DNA of 64,000 nt from Flaviramulus_B aquimarinus (GCF_039543205.1 NZ_BAABJH010000006.1:124001-188000), one strand, 5' to 3'. Positions 17,120 to 26,315 are shown, counted from the stretch's first letter. A program made the numbers and translations. Notes: generated by a model not told the origin, from the sequence alone.

Positions 17120-18124
17120 TTGGATGAAGTAAAACAACTAGTTACAGATGTAAAGAACGGTAATTTAAAACCGATTTATTTTTTAATGGGAGAAGAACCT
17201 TATTATATTGATAAGATTTCAGATTTTATTGAGACTACTGTTTTAGCTGAAGAGGAGCGTGGATTTAACCAAATGGTGTTGTATGGACGCGATGTATCCG
17301 TTGAAGATATTGTTGGTAATGCCAAACGGTACCCTATGATGGCAGAGTATCAGGTGGTTATTGTTAAAGAGGCCCAGGATTTATCCCGTACTATTGAAAA
17401 ATTGGCTAAATATGCCGAACAGCCTCAACCCACAACTGTTTTGGTTGTTAATTATAAGTACAAAAAACTTGATAAACGTAAGACACTTTATAAAACATTA
17501 AAAAAGACAGGTGTAGTTTATGAAAGTAAAAAGCTTTATGAAAACCAAGTATCAGATTGGATTCGTCGTGTATTATCTCCCAAAAAATATACCATTTCGC
17601 CAAAAGCAGCGCAAATGCTTGTGGAATTTTTAGGGACAGATTTAAGTAAAATAAATAATGAATTGGAAAAGCTTCAGATTATTTTACCAGAAGGCACCCA
17701 AATTTCTCCTGATCATATAGAAGAAAATATAGGTATTAGCAAAGACTATAATAATTTTGAATTACGGAAAGCCATAGGAGAGAAGGATATTATTAAAGCG
17801 CATCGTATCGTTAATTATTTTGCAGAAAATCCTAAGGATAACCCTATGGTTGTTACCGTATCACTGTTATTTAATTTTTTCTCGCAATTACTTCATTTTC
17901 ATGGATTAAAAGAAAAATCGCCAAGAAGTGTTGCTTCCGCATTAAAGATAAACCCATATTTTGTTAATGAATATATAACAGCCGCACGTTTTTACCCCAT
18001 GCGCAAAGTTAGTAGTATTGTTTCTACTTTGAGGGAGTTTGATGTAAAAAGCAAGGGTGTTGGTTCAAATGCTATACCACAAGGCGATTTGTTAAGGGAA
18101 TTATTGGTTAGAATTTTAAGCTAA
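17120..18124 (+). CDS. holA: DNA polymerase III subunit delta (TTG start)
   Basis: At 334 residues it fits the clamp-loader delta subunit, which opens the beta sliding clamp. Recognisable segments are KPIYFLMGEEPYYIDKISDFIE at the N-terminus, RRYP-like AKRYPMMAEYQVVIVKEAQ, the lid-region SKINNELEKLQIILPEG and the C-terminal collar segment with FFSQLLHFH. The frame is closed by TAA at 17111 and the first ATG lies 28 codons into the domain, so TTG at 17120 is the only good start. An ATG at 17107 in another frame opens a six-codon ORF that overlaps the TTG. ung follows after 12 nt, so both genes are probably in one transcript. Confidence 0.92.
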   Translation: MDEVKQLVTDVKNGNLKPIYFLMGEEPYYIDKISDFIETTVLAEEERGFNQMVLYGRDVSVEDIVGNAKRYPMMAEYQVVIVKEAQDLSRTIEKLAKYAEQPQPTTVLVVNYKYKKLDKRKTLYKTLKKTGVVYESKKLYENQVSDWIRRVLSPKKYTISPKAAQMLVEFLGTDLSKINNELEKLQIILPEGTQISPDHIEENIGISKDYNNFELRKAIGEKDIIKAHRIVNYFAENPKDNPMVVTVSLLFNFFSQLLHFHGLKEKSPRSVASALKINPYFVNEYITAARFYPMRKVSSIVSTLREFDVKSKGVGSNAIPQGDLLRELLVRILS

Positions 18125-18136
18125 TTTTCATGTATT

Positions 18137-18802
18137 ATGAATGTTGATATTCACCAAAGTTGGAAACATCATTTAGAAGAAGAGTTTAGTAAGCCATACT
18201 TTAAAGATTTATTAGGTTTTGTTAAGTCTGAGTATAGGACCCATACCTGTTTTCCCCCAGAAAGTCAAATTTTTAATGCGTTTAACTATTGTCATTTTAA
18301 TGATCTTAAAGTGGTTGTTATTGGTCAAGATCCCTATCATGGTCATGAGCAAGCTAATGGATTATGTTTTTCTGTGAATGATGGTATTGCCCATCCACCA
18401 TCATTAATTAATATATTTAAAGAAATTGAATTAGATATAGGAATTCCATATCCTAAAAGTGGTAACCTATTACGGTGGGCAACTCAAGGTATTTTACTAT
18501 TGAATGCTACTTTAACGGTAAGAGCTCACCAAGCAGGAAGCCATCAAAAAAAAGGATGGGAAACTTTTACGGATACAATCATTAAAACCATAAATAACCA
18601 AAAAGAAGGCGTGGTTTTCTTACTATGGGGTGGTTTTGCTAAGAAAAAAATAAATTTGATTGATAGTCAAAAGCATAAAGTGTTGACCTCCGGGCATCCA
18701 TCTCCATTAAGTGCTAATAGAGGTTATTGGTTTGGAAACAAGAATTTTAGAAATACTAATATTTGGTTGGAAGACCAAGGGGAAAAGAAAATAGATTGGT
18801 AG
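18137..18802 (+). CDS. ung: Uracil-DNA glycosylase, family 1
   Basis: The 221-residue protein carries the family-1 motifs GQDPYHG (Asp65 activates water), LLLNATLTV and GHPSPLSANRG (His187), all intact. It removes uracil from DNA at the start of base-excision repair, acting in the cytoplasm. It lies 12 nt after holA on the same strand. The length matches the family. Confidence 0.97.
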   Translation: MNVDIHQSWKHHLEEEFSKPYFKDLLGFVKSEYRTHTCFPPESQIFNAFNYCHFNDLKVVVIGQDPYHGHEQANGLCFSVNDGIAHPPSLINIFKEIELDIGIPYPKSGNLLRWATQGILLLNATLTVRAHQAGSHQKKGWETFTDTIIKTINNQKEGVVFLLWGGFAKKKINLIDSQKHKVLTSGHPSPLSANRGYWFGNKNFRNTNIWLEDQGEKKIDW

Positions 18803-18813
18803 CTTATATGCAC

Positions 18814-18909
18814 TTAGCTTTTTTTGTTTCTATGGTAAACATGGATTAGAAAACAAAGGCTTGCAATTAAAGAGAATACAAGAATAGTAGAGTAAATAAG
18901 GCGCATCAT
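18814..18909 (-). CDS. Possible 31-residue single-pass membrane peptide
   Basis: An ATG at 18909 (or 18906) opens MMRLIYSTILVFSLIASLCF and continues LIHVYHRNKKS before TAA at 18814. The composition is one hydrophobic helix with a positively charged C-terminal tail, which is what a small membrane protein would look like. No promoter was recognised and no homologue can be named. It could be chance in AT-rich intergenic DNA. Confidence 0.3.
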   Translation of the reverse strand: MMRLIYSTILVFSLIASLCFLIHVYHRNKKS

Positions 18910-18993
18910 GTTAAAAAAATAATTAACATATAAGACACCAAAATACTTTTAAAAGTCACATTATTATTAAAAAGAAAAACAGAAGTTTTTTTA

Positions 18994-19164
18994 TTAACTA
19001 CCAGTAGGAGCAAGTACTACTGTTTGACTGGATGTCAAAGGTCTAAATATAACAGGTTTTCTGTCTTTTTTTCTTGTTTTTTCGATTTTATTACAACTAA
19101 ACTTTAATAGTAATAAATTGACGATTACAAGTGCAATAACTGAAAGAGTAATTGTTAATATCAT
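18994..19164 (-). CDS. Small single-pass membrane protein, unknown
   Basis: From ATG 19164 the ORF gives 56 residues: MILTITLSVIALVIVNLLLL, one membrane helix, then a cationic stretch (NKIEKTRKKDRKP) and a Thr/Ser-rich tail. A longer version from TTG 19191 adds nine residues and is less convincing. The helix-plus-basic-tail layout is credible for a real small protein. It lies in tandem with a second tiny membrane ORF at 18814-18909. No function is known to me. Confidence 0.45.
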   Translation of the reverse strand: MILTITLSVIALVIVNLLLLKFSCNKIEKTRKKDRKPVIFRPLTSSQTVVLAPTGS

Positions 19165-19257
19165 AGGCTTTGGGTGTTTAGTTTCCGACAAAATTAATGT
19201 TTTTTTCGATAAAAAACACTTTTTGTCAACATTTTTTGATATTACTAATATTATTTA

Positions 19258-19293
19258 TTAACAAAAATAGTCAAACCAAAAATATTTGACTAT
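19258..19293 (-). terminator. Hairpin terminator after the cysteine peptidase gene
   Basis: A perfect 9-bp inverted repeat, ATAGTCAAA (19267-19275) and TTTGACTAT (19285-19293), is followed on the minus strand by TTTTTG. It sits 60 nt after the TAG at 19353 that ends the read-through frame of the peptidase, which supports that TAG, not the upstream one at 19488, as the ancestral gene end. Confidence 0.65.
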
Positions 19294-19352
19294 ACGTATA
19301 ACTACGTATTTTTCAGTTTTATTATATGCTCAAATAAGAATGTGTGTTTTTG

Positions 19353-20471
19353 CTATTTTAATAAAAGAGGACGTAAATTTTGAGAAATTGCATCTTGATG
19401 TACGGTAATAGAAATCATTTTCAATTTAAAATAAGATTCACTCATAAAAATATATCCGCCATGCGCAACTCTGTTTGAATTGCTGCCCTAAGAGTTTTTT
19501 ACCTTGTAGTAAACGATATTATTTTGGTCTTTTACCATACCGGTTATGTGCATTAAATGGTCGTCTGTAGTATTATAATTTTCGAACTCTTGTTGTCTTA
19601 GCTTTTGGGAAATTACTTTTTCGGGATTTATTGTTGTCAGCGCTTGAGTATTTTTGTTAGCATCCTTTGGAATAACAGCAATACCATGTTTTGCTGAAAA
19701 TGTTTTTTCACTCACATCACAATCCAATTCAATAGTAAACCCATTTTTAAGGGCATTATTAACAGTTTCCATCATATCGTCTAATGCTACATTGTAAAAA
19801 CTACCATTAGAAAAATTGTCTGGAATGTTTAATATGAATTGAGAATTATACGGTTTATGAGTAAAAGAAGTGAGTGTAATATAGTCTTTCGGTTTTATTT
19901 TGGTGTATTCTAAAAAGGATTTAGGCGTATACTCAACACCTTCATAGTTAAAAGTAGACACATTTTTTCCTAAATAAGTATCTAAAATATGTTCTGTAAC
20001 TTGTTTCCATTTAGAAGATAATTGTTGGCCTGGATTACTAATATAGGTATCCAATACACTTTTTAAAACAGCAATCATTTCTGAGTGATTATGCTTGGTG
20101 GCATCATCTTCTAAACCTGTAAATGCAGAATTTGGCACGATTCCATATTCTTCAACACTATTTAAAACATCATGAGCTAAACCGCCTTCACTAAATTGGC
20201 CCTTACCTTGCCTCATAACATAATTCAAAGCTTTTTTAGGGTAAGTGTTACGGACTGTATACATTTCTGATAAATCAATGGTTTTGCCCGTAAGCCTAAT
20301 AACTTCGCTTTCTAAAAAAGAGGAAGCAGAAAAGCTCCAACATGTTCCAGTATGGCCTTGGTTAATAACATCGGTGGTTTCTAAATCTATAATGGTTTTA
20401 AATTCATAAGGTTGCGAATAATTTATAGATGCAATAAGCGAAAAAACAACTAATAAAATATTATTTTTCAT
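19353..20471 (-). pseudogene. C1-family (bleomycin hydrolase/aminopeptidase C type) cysteine peptidase with in-frame amber codon
   Basis: The frame runs 373 codons from ATG 20471 to TAG 19353 with a single internal TAG at 19490-19488 (codon 328). The signal peptide MKNNILLVVFSLIASINYSQ is followed by INQGHTGTCWSFSASSF (catalytic Cys44), DDHLMHITGM (catalytic His305) and YYKVKNS (catalytic Asn326). The amber codon falls where the family has Trp in the NSWG motif, so one TGG to TAG change explains it. The downstream 44 codons still encode family-like sequence (GGYIFMSESYFKLKMISIT). As read, the product loses this C-terminal strand region and is probably unstable. Sequencing error or suppression are the alternatives. 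It is divergent from menB. Confidence 0.85.
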
Positions 20472-20502
20472 AACGAAGTAAGTGTATTAATGAAATAAAA
20501 TT

Positions 20503-20510
20503 TATTTTTG
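20503..20510 (+). promoter_or_regulatory. Candidate -7 element of the menB promoter
   Basis: TATTTTTG fits TAnnTTTG and lies 16 nt before the menB ATG at 20526; no clear -33 box is seen at the usual distance. It overlaps the alternative TTG start at 20508, which argues for the ATG. Confidence 0.5.
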
Positions 20511-20525
20511 ACTAAAATAAAGAAA

Positions 20526-21365
20526 ATGGAGCTACCAAATTGGGTTACTGTTAAAGAATACCAAGACATCACTTATAAAAAGTGCAATGGTGTTGCTAGA
20601 ATAGCATTTAACAGACCAAATGTTCGAAATGCATTTAGACCAAAAACTACTAGCGAATTATATGATGCCTTTTATGATGCTAATGAAGACGTAAATATAG
20701 GAGTTGTTTTGCTTTCTGCTGAAGGGCCTTCAACTAAAGATGGTGTATATTCGTTTTGTAGCGGAGGCGACCAAAAAGCACGAGGTCATCAAGGCTATGT
20801 TGGTGAGGACGGTTATCACCGTTTAAATATATTAGAAGTGCAACGCTTAATTCGTTTTATGCCTAAAGCAGTAATCGCAGTGGTTCCAGGATGGGCTGTA
20901 GGAGGTGGGCATAGCTTGCATGTGGTCTGCGATTTAACCTTGGCAAGTAAAGAGCATGCTATTTTTAAGCAAACAGATGCCGATGTTACAAGTTTTGATG
21001 GAGGCTATGGTTCTGCATATTTAGCAAAAATGGTTGGACAGAAAAAAGCCCGTGAAATCTTTTTCTTAGGAAGAAATTATTCGGCACAAGAAGCTTTTGA
21101 TATGGGAATGGTTAATGCAGTAATCCCTCATGAAGAACTTGAAAGTACAGCTTATGCATGGGCACAAGAAATATTAGAAAAATCGCCAACATCCATAAAA
21201 ATGTTGAAATTTGCCATGAACTTAACAGATGATGGTATGGTTGGACAGCAGGTTTTTGCAGGCGAAGCGACCCGTTTGGCATACATGACCGAAGAAGCAA
21301 AAGAAGGACGCAACGCTTTTTTAGAGAAGCGAAAGCCTAACTTTGATAAAAAATGGATTCCTTAA
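20526..21365 (+). CDS. menB: 1,4-dihydroxy-2-naphthoyl-CoA synthase
   Basis: The protein (279 residues from ATG 20526) is a crotonase-fold enzyme. It has the MenB-specific segments FCSGGDQKARGHQGY, VPGWAVGGGHSLHVVCDL and QTDADVTSFDGGYGSAYLAKMVG. It closes the second ring of o-succinylbenzoyl-CoA in menaquinone biosynthesis. A TTG 18 nt upstream would add six residues but lies inside the promoter. Its stop codon overlaps the start of menA (ATG 21353 or, sharing the A of TAATG, 21365), which implies translational coupling. Confidence 0.96.
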   Translation: MELPNWVTVKEYQDITYKKCNGVARIAFNRPNVRNAFRPKTTSELYDAFYDANEDVNIGVVLLSAEGPSTKDGVYSFCSGGDQKARGHQGYVGEDGYHRLNILEVQRLIRFMPKAVIAVVPGWAVGGGHSLHVVCDLTLASKEHAIFKQTDADVTSFDGGYGSAYLAKMVGQKKAREIFFLGRNYSAQEAFDMGMVNAVIPHEELESTAYAWAQEILEKSPTSIKMLKFAMNLTDDGMVGQQVFAGEATRLAYMTEEAKEGRNAFLEKRKPNFDKKWIP

Positions 21366-22267
21366 TGAATAAACTATCTATTTGGGTTTCGGCAATACGT
21401 TTACGAACATTGCCATTATCAATATCCGGTATTATATTAGCCTCATGCTTAGCGCATTATAATGGCGTTTTTAGATGGGATATTTGTGTGCTGGCCATAT
21501 TAACAACCTTGAGTTTTCAAATATTATCCAACCTTGCTAATGATTATGGGGACGGTCTTAAAGGTACTGATAATGATGATAGAATAGGACCAGAGCGTGT
21601 TATACAATCCGGACAAATATCTCCAGATGAGTTGTTTAATGCTATCAGAATGAATATTTTAATTTCAATAGGGTTAGCATTCATGCTCATTTATTCAGCC
21701 TTTGGTGTTAAACATTTTTTTCTAACACTTACTTTCTTTGCAATTGGTATTGGATCTGTAGTTGCCGCAATGCGTTATACTATAGGTGATAATGCATATG
21801 GTTATAGAGGTTTAGGCGATTTTTTTGTTTTTGTTTTTTTTGGATTAGTAAGTGTTATAGGTTGTTATGTGTTATTTGCAAAACAATTGGATCATGTAAC
21901 CTTTTTGCCAGCTTGTACCATAGGCTTGCTAAGTGCAGCGGTTTTAAACCTTAATAATATGCGTGATTTAGATTCGGATAAAAAATCCAATAAAATCACT
22001 TTAGCTGTAAAACTTGGAAAAAGTAAGGCGAAAGCTTACCATAATATTCTTATTATAACAGCCATAGTGTTATCGAGCCTATTTGGTATATTGTATTATA
22101 CATCGCCATATAATTTAATTTTTATTTTAGCATACATTCCTTTATTAGTTCATCTAAAAAAAGTAAATACGAGTTCAGACCCTAAGTTACTAGACCCAGA
22201 ATTAAAAAAATTGGCACTAACTATAGTAATTTTGGCAATTTTAATGGGCATAGGACATTTATTATAA
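21353..22267 (+). CDS. menA: 1,4-dihydroxy-2-naphthoate polyprenyltransferase
   Basis: The 304-residue UbiA-family membrane protein has about eight to nine hydrophobic segments. Its two Asp-rich motifs are NDYGDGLKGTDNDDR (about residues 62-76) and NNMRDLDSDKKSNK, which bind the prenyl diphosphate through magnesium. It attaches the isoprenoid tail to DHNA, giving demethylmenaquinone in the inner membrane. The likely start is ATG 21353 or the in-frame ATG 21365 that overlaps the menB stop; both leave the first helix intact. Confidence 0.95.
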   Translation: MDSLMNKLSIWVSAIRLRTLPLSISGIILASCLAHYNGVFRWDICVLAILTTLSFQILSNLANDYGDGLKGTDNDDRIGPERVIQSGQISPDELFNAIRMNILISIGLAFMLIYSAFGVKHFFLTLTFFAIGIGSVVAAMRYTIGDNAYGYRGLGDFFVFVFFGLVSVIGCYVLFAKQLDHVTFLPACTIGLLSAAVLNLNNMRDLDSDKKSNKITLAVKLGKSKAKAYHNILIITAIVLSSLFGILYYTSPYNLIFILAYIPLLVHLKKVNTSSDPKLLDPELKKLALTIVILAILMGIGHLL

Positions 22268-22293
22268 ATTCAAACTTAAAATTGCAATTAGGA

Positions 22294-23790
22294 ATGAGAA
22301 AAATAACCTGCTTTCTAGTATTTATTTTTACAACTATAAGTTTTTCACAAAACAAAACAAATTTAAAAATAACAGAAAGTAAAGCGTTTACAGATAAAGT
22401 AATGTCTCAAAGAGTGGTTTCTATACATTCAACCCCTAATGGTCTTACAGGTGTTATTAGAATTAGTAAAAAAGGTTTGCTGTTTGATGTATTCGATGCA
22501 TCTTTAGAAAGAATTAAAAATGGTTTAATACGTATTGAAACAAAAGAAAAGTATCATGCTAATTTATCGTTTGGTAATAGCATGAAGATATTTACAATAT
22601 TTTCTCCATCACGAAAAGAAAGAGTTGTTTATTGTCATGAGTTTAATTTGGTTAATAAAACATATAAAAAAACAAAACTTTTTAAGGCTGATGTTGAAAA
22701 AAGACAAAGTATTTTCTCAGGCAGTAATAAGCGAGAAACAGGTTTTGCTATTTCTCCTAATGGCGACTATTTTGTAGTATCAACAGATGATATTAAGAAA
22801 CATTCTAATTCATATACAGTTCGAGTTTATAATTCTAAAACATTAGAATTAATTTACAAGAAAAAATTCCAAGAAAATACTGAAAAATATTATTCAGCAA
22901 ATGATTTATCAATTGATGATAATGCTACTGTTTATGCACTTGGCAAATTATTTTTAGAAGGAAGGTATCAAAAAAAAGACGGTAAGGCTAATTATGATTT
23001 CATATTTAATAAAATATCAAATTCTGAAATTCAGACTAAAAAAGTTAGTTTTGATAAAGAGAGGCATATTAGCTCACTAATTATTTCGAATATTAATAAC
23101 AAAATACAGTTAATTGGTTTTTATTCAGACAAGAAGGCCGGTAGAATTAAAGGGACTTTAATGTATGATGTAGATACTTTAAGTATGGATATTAAAGCGT
23201 TAAGTTCTTATAAATTACCAGAAATGGTATATAAAGATTTATATTCTACAGAAACAGCTAAGAGTAAAAAAGATAAAGGTGCAGAATTATCTAGCTACTA
23301 TGTGGATTATGTTATAACTGATAGTAAAGAAAACATATATTTATTAGCCGAGGAATTTTTTATAACACAAGTTTATGTTTCCAATGGAATGAATGGAGGA
23401 TATACACAAACCACTTACCATTACAATAATATTTTGGTAATAAAATTAAATAAAGAAGGCGAGCTGGAATGGGGAAGAAGTATATTTAAACGAGCAAATT
23501 CACCATCATATAATGCATTTGTGAAGGATGACGAGTTACATGTTATTTTAAATTCGGGCAAAAACTTAACAGATAAAGGTGATGGTAGAGTAAAGGTCTC
23601 TAAAGGTTGGTTTGAATCTACATCTTTATTTGATATTGTATTTAATGAAAAAGGAAAAGTGCAGTATAATAAAATACAAGATAATAAAGGAAAAACCTTT
23701 TATAAACCCTACTATGGAGTTTATGACGGCGAACGTTTTATTACGATAAGCAGAAGCAGTGGCAAAAAACAATTTTTAATATTGGAGTAA
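22294..23790 (+). CDS. Exported protein of unknown function within the men cluster
   Basis: From ATG 22294 the product is 498 residues; a TTG 12 nt earlier would only lengthen it. MRKITCFLVFIFTTISFSQ is a signal peptide. The mature part is rich in beta-strand-like alternation (GFAISPNGDYFVVSTDD, LVIKLNKEGELEWGRS), which suggests a beta-propeller-like secreted protein, but I recognise no family. It sits between menA and a metal-dependent hydrolase gene, with 26-27 nt gaps on each side, so it is probably part of the same transcript. No link to quinone synthesis can be read from the sequence. Confidence 0.82.
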   Translation: MRKITCFLVFIFTTISFSQNKTNLKITESKAFTDKVMSQRVVSIHSTPNGLTGVIRISKKGLLFDVFDASLERIKNGLIRIETKEKYHANLSFGNSMKIFTIFSPSRKERVVYCHEFNLVNKTYKKTKLFKADVEKRQSIFSGSNKRETGFAISPNGDYFVVSTDDIKKHSNSYTVRVYNSKTLELIYKKKFQENTEKYYSANDLSIDDNATVYALGKLFLEGRYQKKDGKANYDFIFNKISNSEIQTKKVSFDKERHISSLIISNINNKIQLIGFYSDKKAGRIKGTLMYDVDTLSMDIKALSSYKLPEMVYKDLYSTETAKSKKDKGAELSSYYVDYVITDSKENIYLLAEEFFITQVYVSNGMNGGYTQTTYHYNNILVIKLNKEGELEWGRSIFKRANSPSYNAFVKDDELHVILNSGKNLTDKGDGRVKVSKGWFESTSLFDIVFNEKGKVQYNKIQDNKGKTFYKPYYGVYDGERFITISRSSGKKQFLILE

Positions 23791-23817
23791 AATCATTATT
23801 TTACAGAATAAAAAAAC

Positions 23818-24495
23818 ATGAAAATCACATTTTACGGACACGCCAGCTTGGGCATTCAAATTAACGATGTTAATATACTTGTAGACCCTTTTATTTCTGC
23901 AAATCCAAAAGCTTCAGAAATTGATATTAATAACCTTAAAGCGGATTATATACTGATTACACATGCGCATCAAGATCATATTGTAGATGTTGAGGCTATT
24001 GCAAAAAGAACTGAAGCGGTAATTATTTCGAATTACGAAATAGTAACCCACTACACAAACCTCGGATTAGAAGGGCATCCGATGAACCATGGCGGGAGAT
24101 GGACTTTTGATTTTGGTTCTGTTAAATATGTAAATGCCATACACACATCCTCTTTTCCTGATGGAAGCTATGGTGGGCAACCCGGAGGTTTTGTGATTGA
24201 AGGCGAGCATAAAAATATTTATATAGCTGGAGACACGGCATTAACCTTTGATATGAAACTTATCCCGCTACAAACAAAATTGGATCTAGCCATTTTGCCA
24301 ATTGGAGATAATTTTACGATGGGCATAGATGATGCTATTTTAGCTAGCGATTTTGTTGAGTGTGATAAAATACTTGGATACCATTACGATACGTTTGGTT
24401 ACATAGAAATTGACCATGAAGTTGCTAAGCGTAAATTCTTCGAAAAGGATAAAGATTTAATGCTTTTGGAAATAGGCGGTTCCATAGAGCTATAA
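23818..24495 (+). CDS. Metallo-beta-lactamase-fold metal-dependent hydrolase, UPF0173 type
   Basis: The 225-residue protein begins MKITFYGHASLGIQI and shows the metal-binding HAHQDH motif (about residues 50-55). Later ligands are in AIHTSSFPDG and IAGDTALT, with a final His in GYHYDTFGY. This is the small UlaG/UPF0173 branch of the metallo-hydrolases, cytoplasmic by its lack of a signal peptide. The substrate is unknown. It is spaced tightly with its neighbours (27 nt and 17 nt). Confidence 0.92.
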   Translation: MKITFYGHASLGIQINDVNILVDPFISANPKASEIDINNLKADYILITHAHQDHIVDVEAIAKRTEAVIISNYEIVTHYTNLGLEGHPMNHGGRWTFDFGSVKYVNAIHTSSFPDGSYGGQPGGFVIEGEHKNIYIAGDTALTFDMKLIPLQTKLDLAILPIGDNFTMGIDDAILASDFVECDKILGYHYDTFGYIEIDHEVAKRKFFEKDKDLMLLEIGGSIEL

Positions 24496-24512
24496 TTGTT
24501 AAATATTTTTAC

Positions 24513-25202
24513 ATGCGAAAACTTCTTTTAACACTAGGGTTTTGTTATCTTTTTACACCATTAAATGCACAAATAGAACAGTCTAAAACTGGCGCTTGGT
24601 ATATGTATTTTTTTAAGTACCAATTCAAGAACAGTCAATTTGGTATACAAGGGGATTTACAATATCGAAATTGGGATATACTAGGAGACTTGGAACAGCT
24701 TTTAATACGTTCAGGTCTAACATTTAAACCTAAAAGTAACGATGTCCTATTTACCTTAGGATATGGTAATATTACAACAGGACAATTTGGTGAGAGTAAC
24801 GCAACAACTTCAGAAAGTAGAATTTATCAAGAGGCCTTGTTTCCCCAAAAATTGAGTAACAGGTTTTATTTAACACACCGTTTTAGATTTGAACAGCGTT
24901 TTGTTGAAAATCAAGACTTCAGAACACGTTACCGCTACAATATATTTTTGAATATCCCTGTTAATAAAAGTACACTTGAAAATAAAGCTATTTACGTTGC
25001 GTTGTATAACGAATTGTTTATTAATGGTCAAACAGATATAGGCAATAACCAAACCGTACAATTGTTTGATAGAAACAGAACCTATCTCGGGTTTGGTTAT
25101 GTTTTAAAACCAAGTATGAAGTTCCAATTAGGCTGGATGAACCAAAAAACAGTAAACTGGGGAAAAGCACAACTACAATTGAGTTTTCACCATAGTTTTT
25201 AA
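24513..25202 (+). CDS. DUF2490 family outer-membrane-type protein
   Basis: The 229-residue protein has a signal peptide (MRKLLLTLGFCYLFTPLNAQ) and amphipathic strands ending in QLQLSFHHSF with a terminal Phe, as in outer-membrane beta-barrels. The pattern FKYQFKNSQFGIQGDLQYRNWD followed by LLIRSGLTF fits the DUF2490 family. Function is unknown. It lies between the UPF0173 hydrolase gene and menC. Confidence 0.85.
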   Translation: MRKLLLTLGFCYLFTPLNAQIEQSKTGAWYMYFFKYQFKNSQFGIQGDLQYRNWDILGDLEQLLIRSGLTFKPKSNDVLFTLGYGNITTGQFGESNATTSESRIYQEALFPQKLSNRFYLTHRFRFEQRFVENQDFRTRYRYNIFLNIPVNKSTLENKAIYVALYNELFINGQTDIGNNQTVQLFDRNRTYLGFGYVLKPSMKFQLGWMNQKTVNWGKAQLQLSFHHSF

Positions 25203-25212
25203 TTAAAAACGT

Positions 25213-26259
25213 ATGCAAGCTTCATATAAAAAATACATTCTAAATTTTAAGCATGCAAGTGGTACATCTCGAGGCATTTTAAAAACAAAAGAAACCTGGT
25301 TTCTTATTTTAAATGCTGGAGATAAACAAGGGATTGGCGAATGCGGTATTTTTAGAGGGCTTTCAGTTGATGATAGACCAGATTATGAAGACAAACTCAA
25401 ATGGACTTGTAAAAACATACATTTAGGTTTAGAAGTGCTATTGGATAAGCTGATTGAATTTCCAAGTATTCAGTTTGGATTGGAAATGGCTTTTAAATCT
25501 TTAGAAAACCCTAATACATTTGAATTATTTCCTTCTAAATTCACACAAAGTGAAGCTTCAATACCAATAAACGGTTTAATTTGGATGGGTTCTGATGCTT
25601 TCATGAAACAACAAATTAAAGACAAGATTGAAGCGGGTTTCAATTGTATAAAAATGAAAATTGGAGCTATCGATTTTCAACAAGAAATCAATCTTATAAA
25701 ATCCATAAGAAAGCAATTTACATCAAAAGACATCGAATTGCGTGTAGATGCCAATGGCGCATTCACTCCTTCCGAAGCTTTAGAAAAACTAAAGCGATTA
25801 TCAGAATTCGATTTACATTCCATAGAACAGCCCATAAAACAAGGGCAAATTCAAGAAATGGCTAGATTGTGCAGTACAACGCCTTTACCTATTGCTTTAG
25901 ATGAAGAATTAATTGGCATTTTTTCTGTAACAAAAAAGCAAGAATTGCTACAAACTATAAATCCGCAATACATTATTTTAAAGCCCAGTTTAGTTGGTGG
26001 TTTTAGTGGAAGTGATGTTTGGATAAATAGTGCAGAAAAACAAAAAACCGGATGGTGGATAACTAGTGCTTTAGAAAGTAATATTGGGCTTAATGCCATA
26101 GCGCAATACACATACACAAAAAAAAGCGGTTTGCCACAAGGGCTCGGAACAGGAAGTTTATTTACCAATAATTTCGAAAGTCCATTGCAAGTTAAAAATG
26201 GTACATTGCAGTACAATAAAAGTGTTAATTGGCAATTAAAAAACATGCAACATGAGTAA
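25213..26259 (+). CDS. menC: o-Succinylbenzoate synthase (enolase superfamily)
   Basis: The 348-residue enzyme has the full muconate-lactonising-type active site: KMK (Lys147, Lys149), Asp179 in RVDANGAF, Glu205 in SIEQPI, Asp230-Glu231 in ALDEEL and Lys257 in ILKPSLVGG. Dipeptide epimerases share this set, but the menB, menA and menE neighbours make o-succinylbenzoate synthase the best call. The reaction is dehydration of SHCHC to o-succinylbenzoate. It starts 10 nt after the DUF2490 gene. Confidence 0.9.
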   Translation: MQASYKKYILNFKHASGTSRGILKTKETWFLILNAGDKQGIGECGIFRGLSVDDRPDYEDKLKWTCKNIHLGLEVLLDKLIEFPSIQFGLEMAFKSLENPNTFELFPSKFTQSEASIPINGLIWMGSDAFMKQQIKDKIEAGFNCIKMKIGAIDFQQEINLIKSIRKQFTSKDIELRVDANGAFTPSEALEKLKRLSEFDLHSIEQPIKQGQIQEMARLCSTTPLPIALDEELIGIFSVTKKQELLQTINPQYIILKPSLVGGFSGSDVWINSAEKQKTGWWITSALESNIGLNAIAQYTYTKKSGLPQGLGTGSLFTNNFESPLQVKNGTLQYNKSVNWQLKNMQHE

Positions 26260-26315
26260 TGTTGTTTTAAATCAGTAACTAGTTTCCGGTTTAAATTCGG
26301 AATTAATTTATAAAT

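Noticed and set aside
20508..20525. TTG start six codons upstream of the menB ATG.
   Set aside because: The TTG overlaps a TAnnTTTG promoter element, and the added residues (TKIKK) are not part of the MenB fold.
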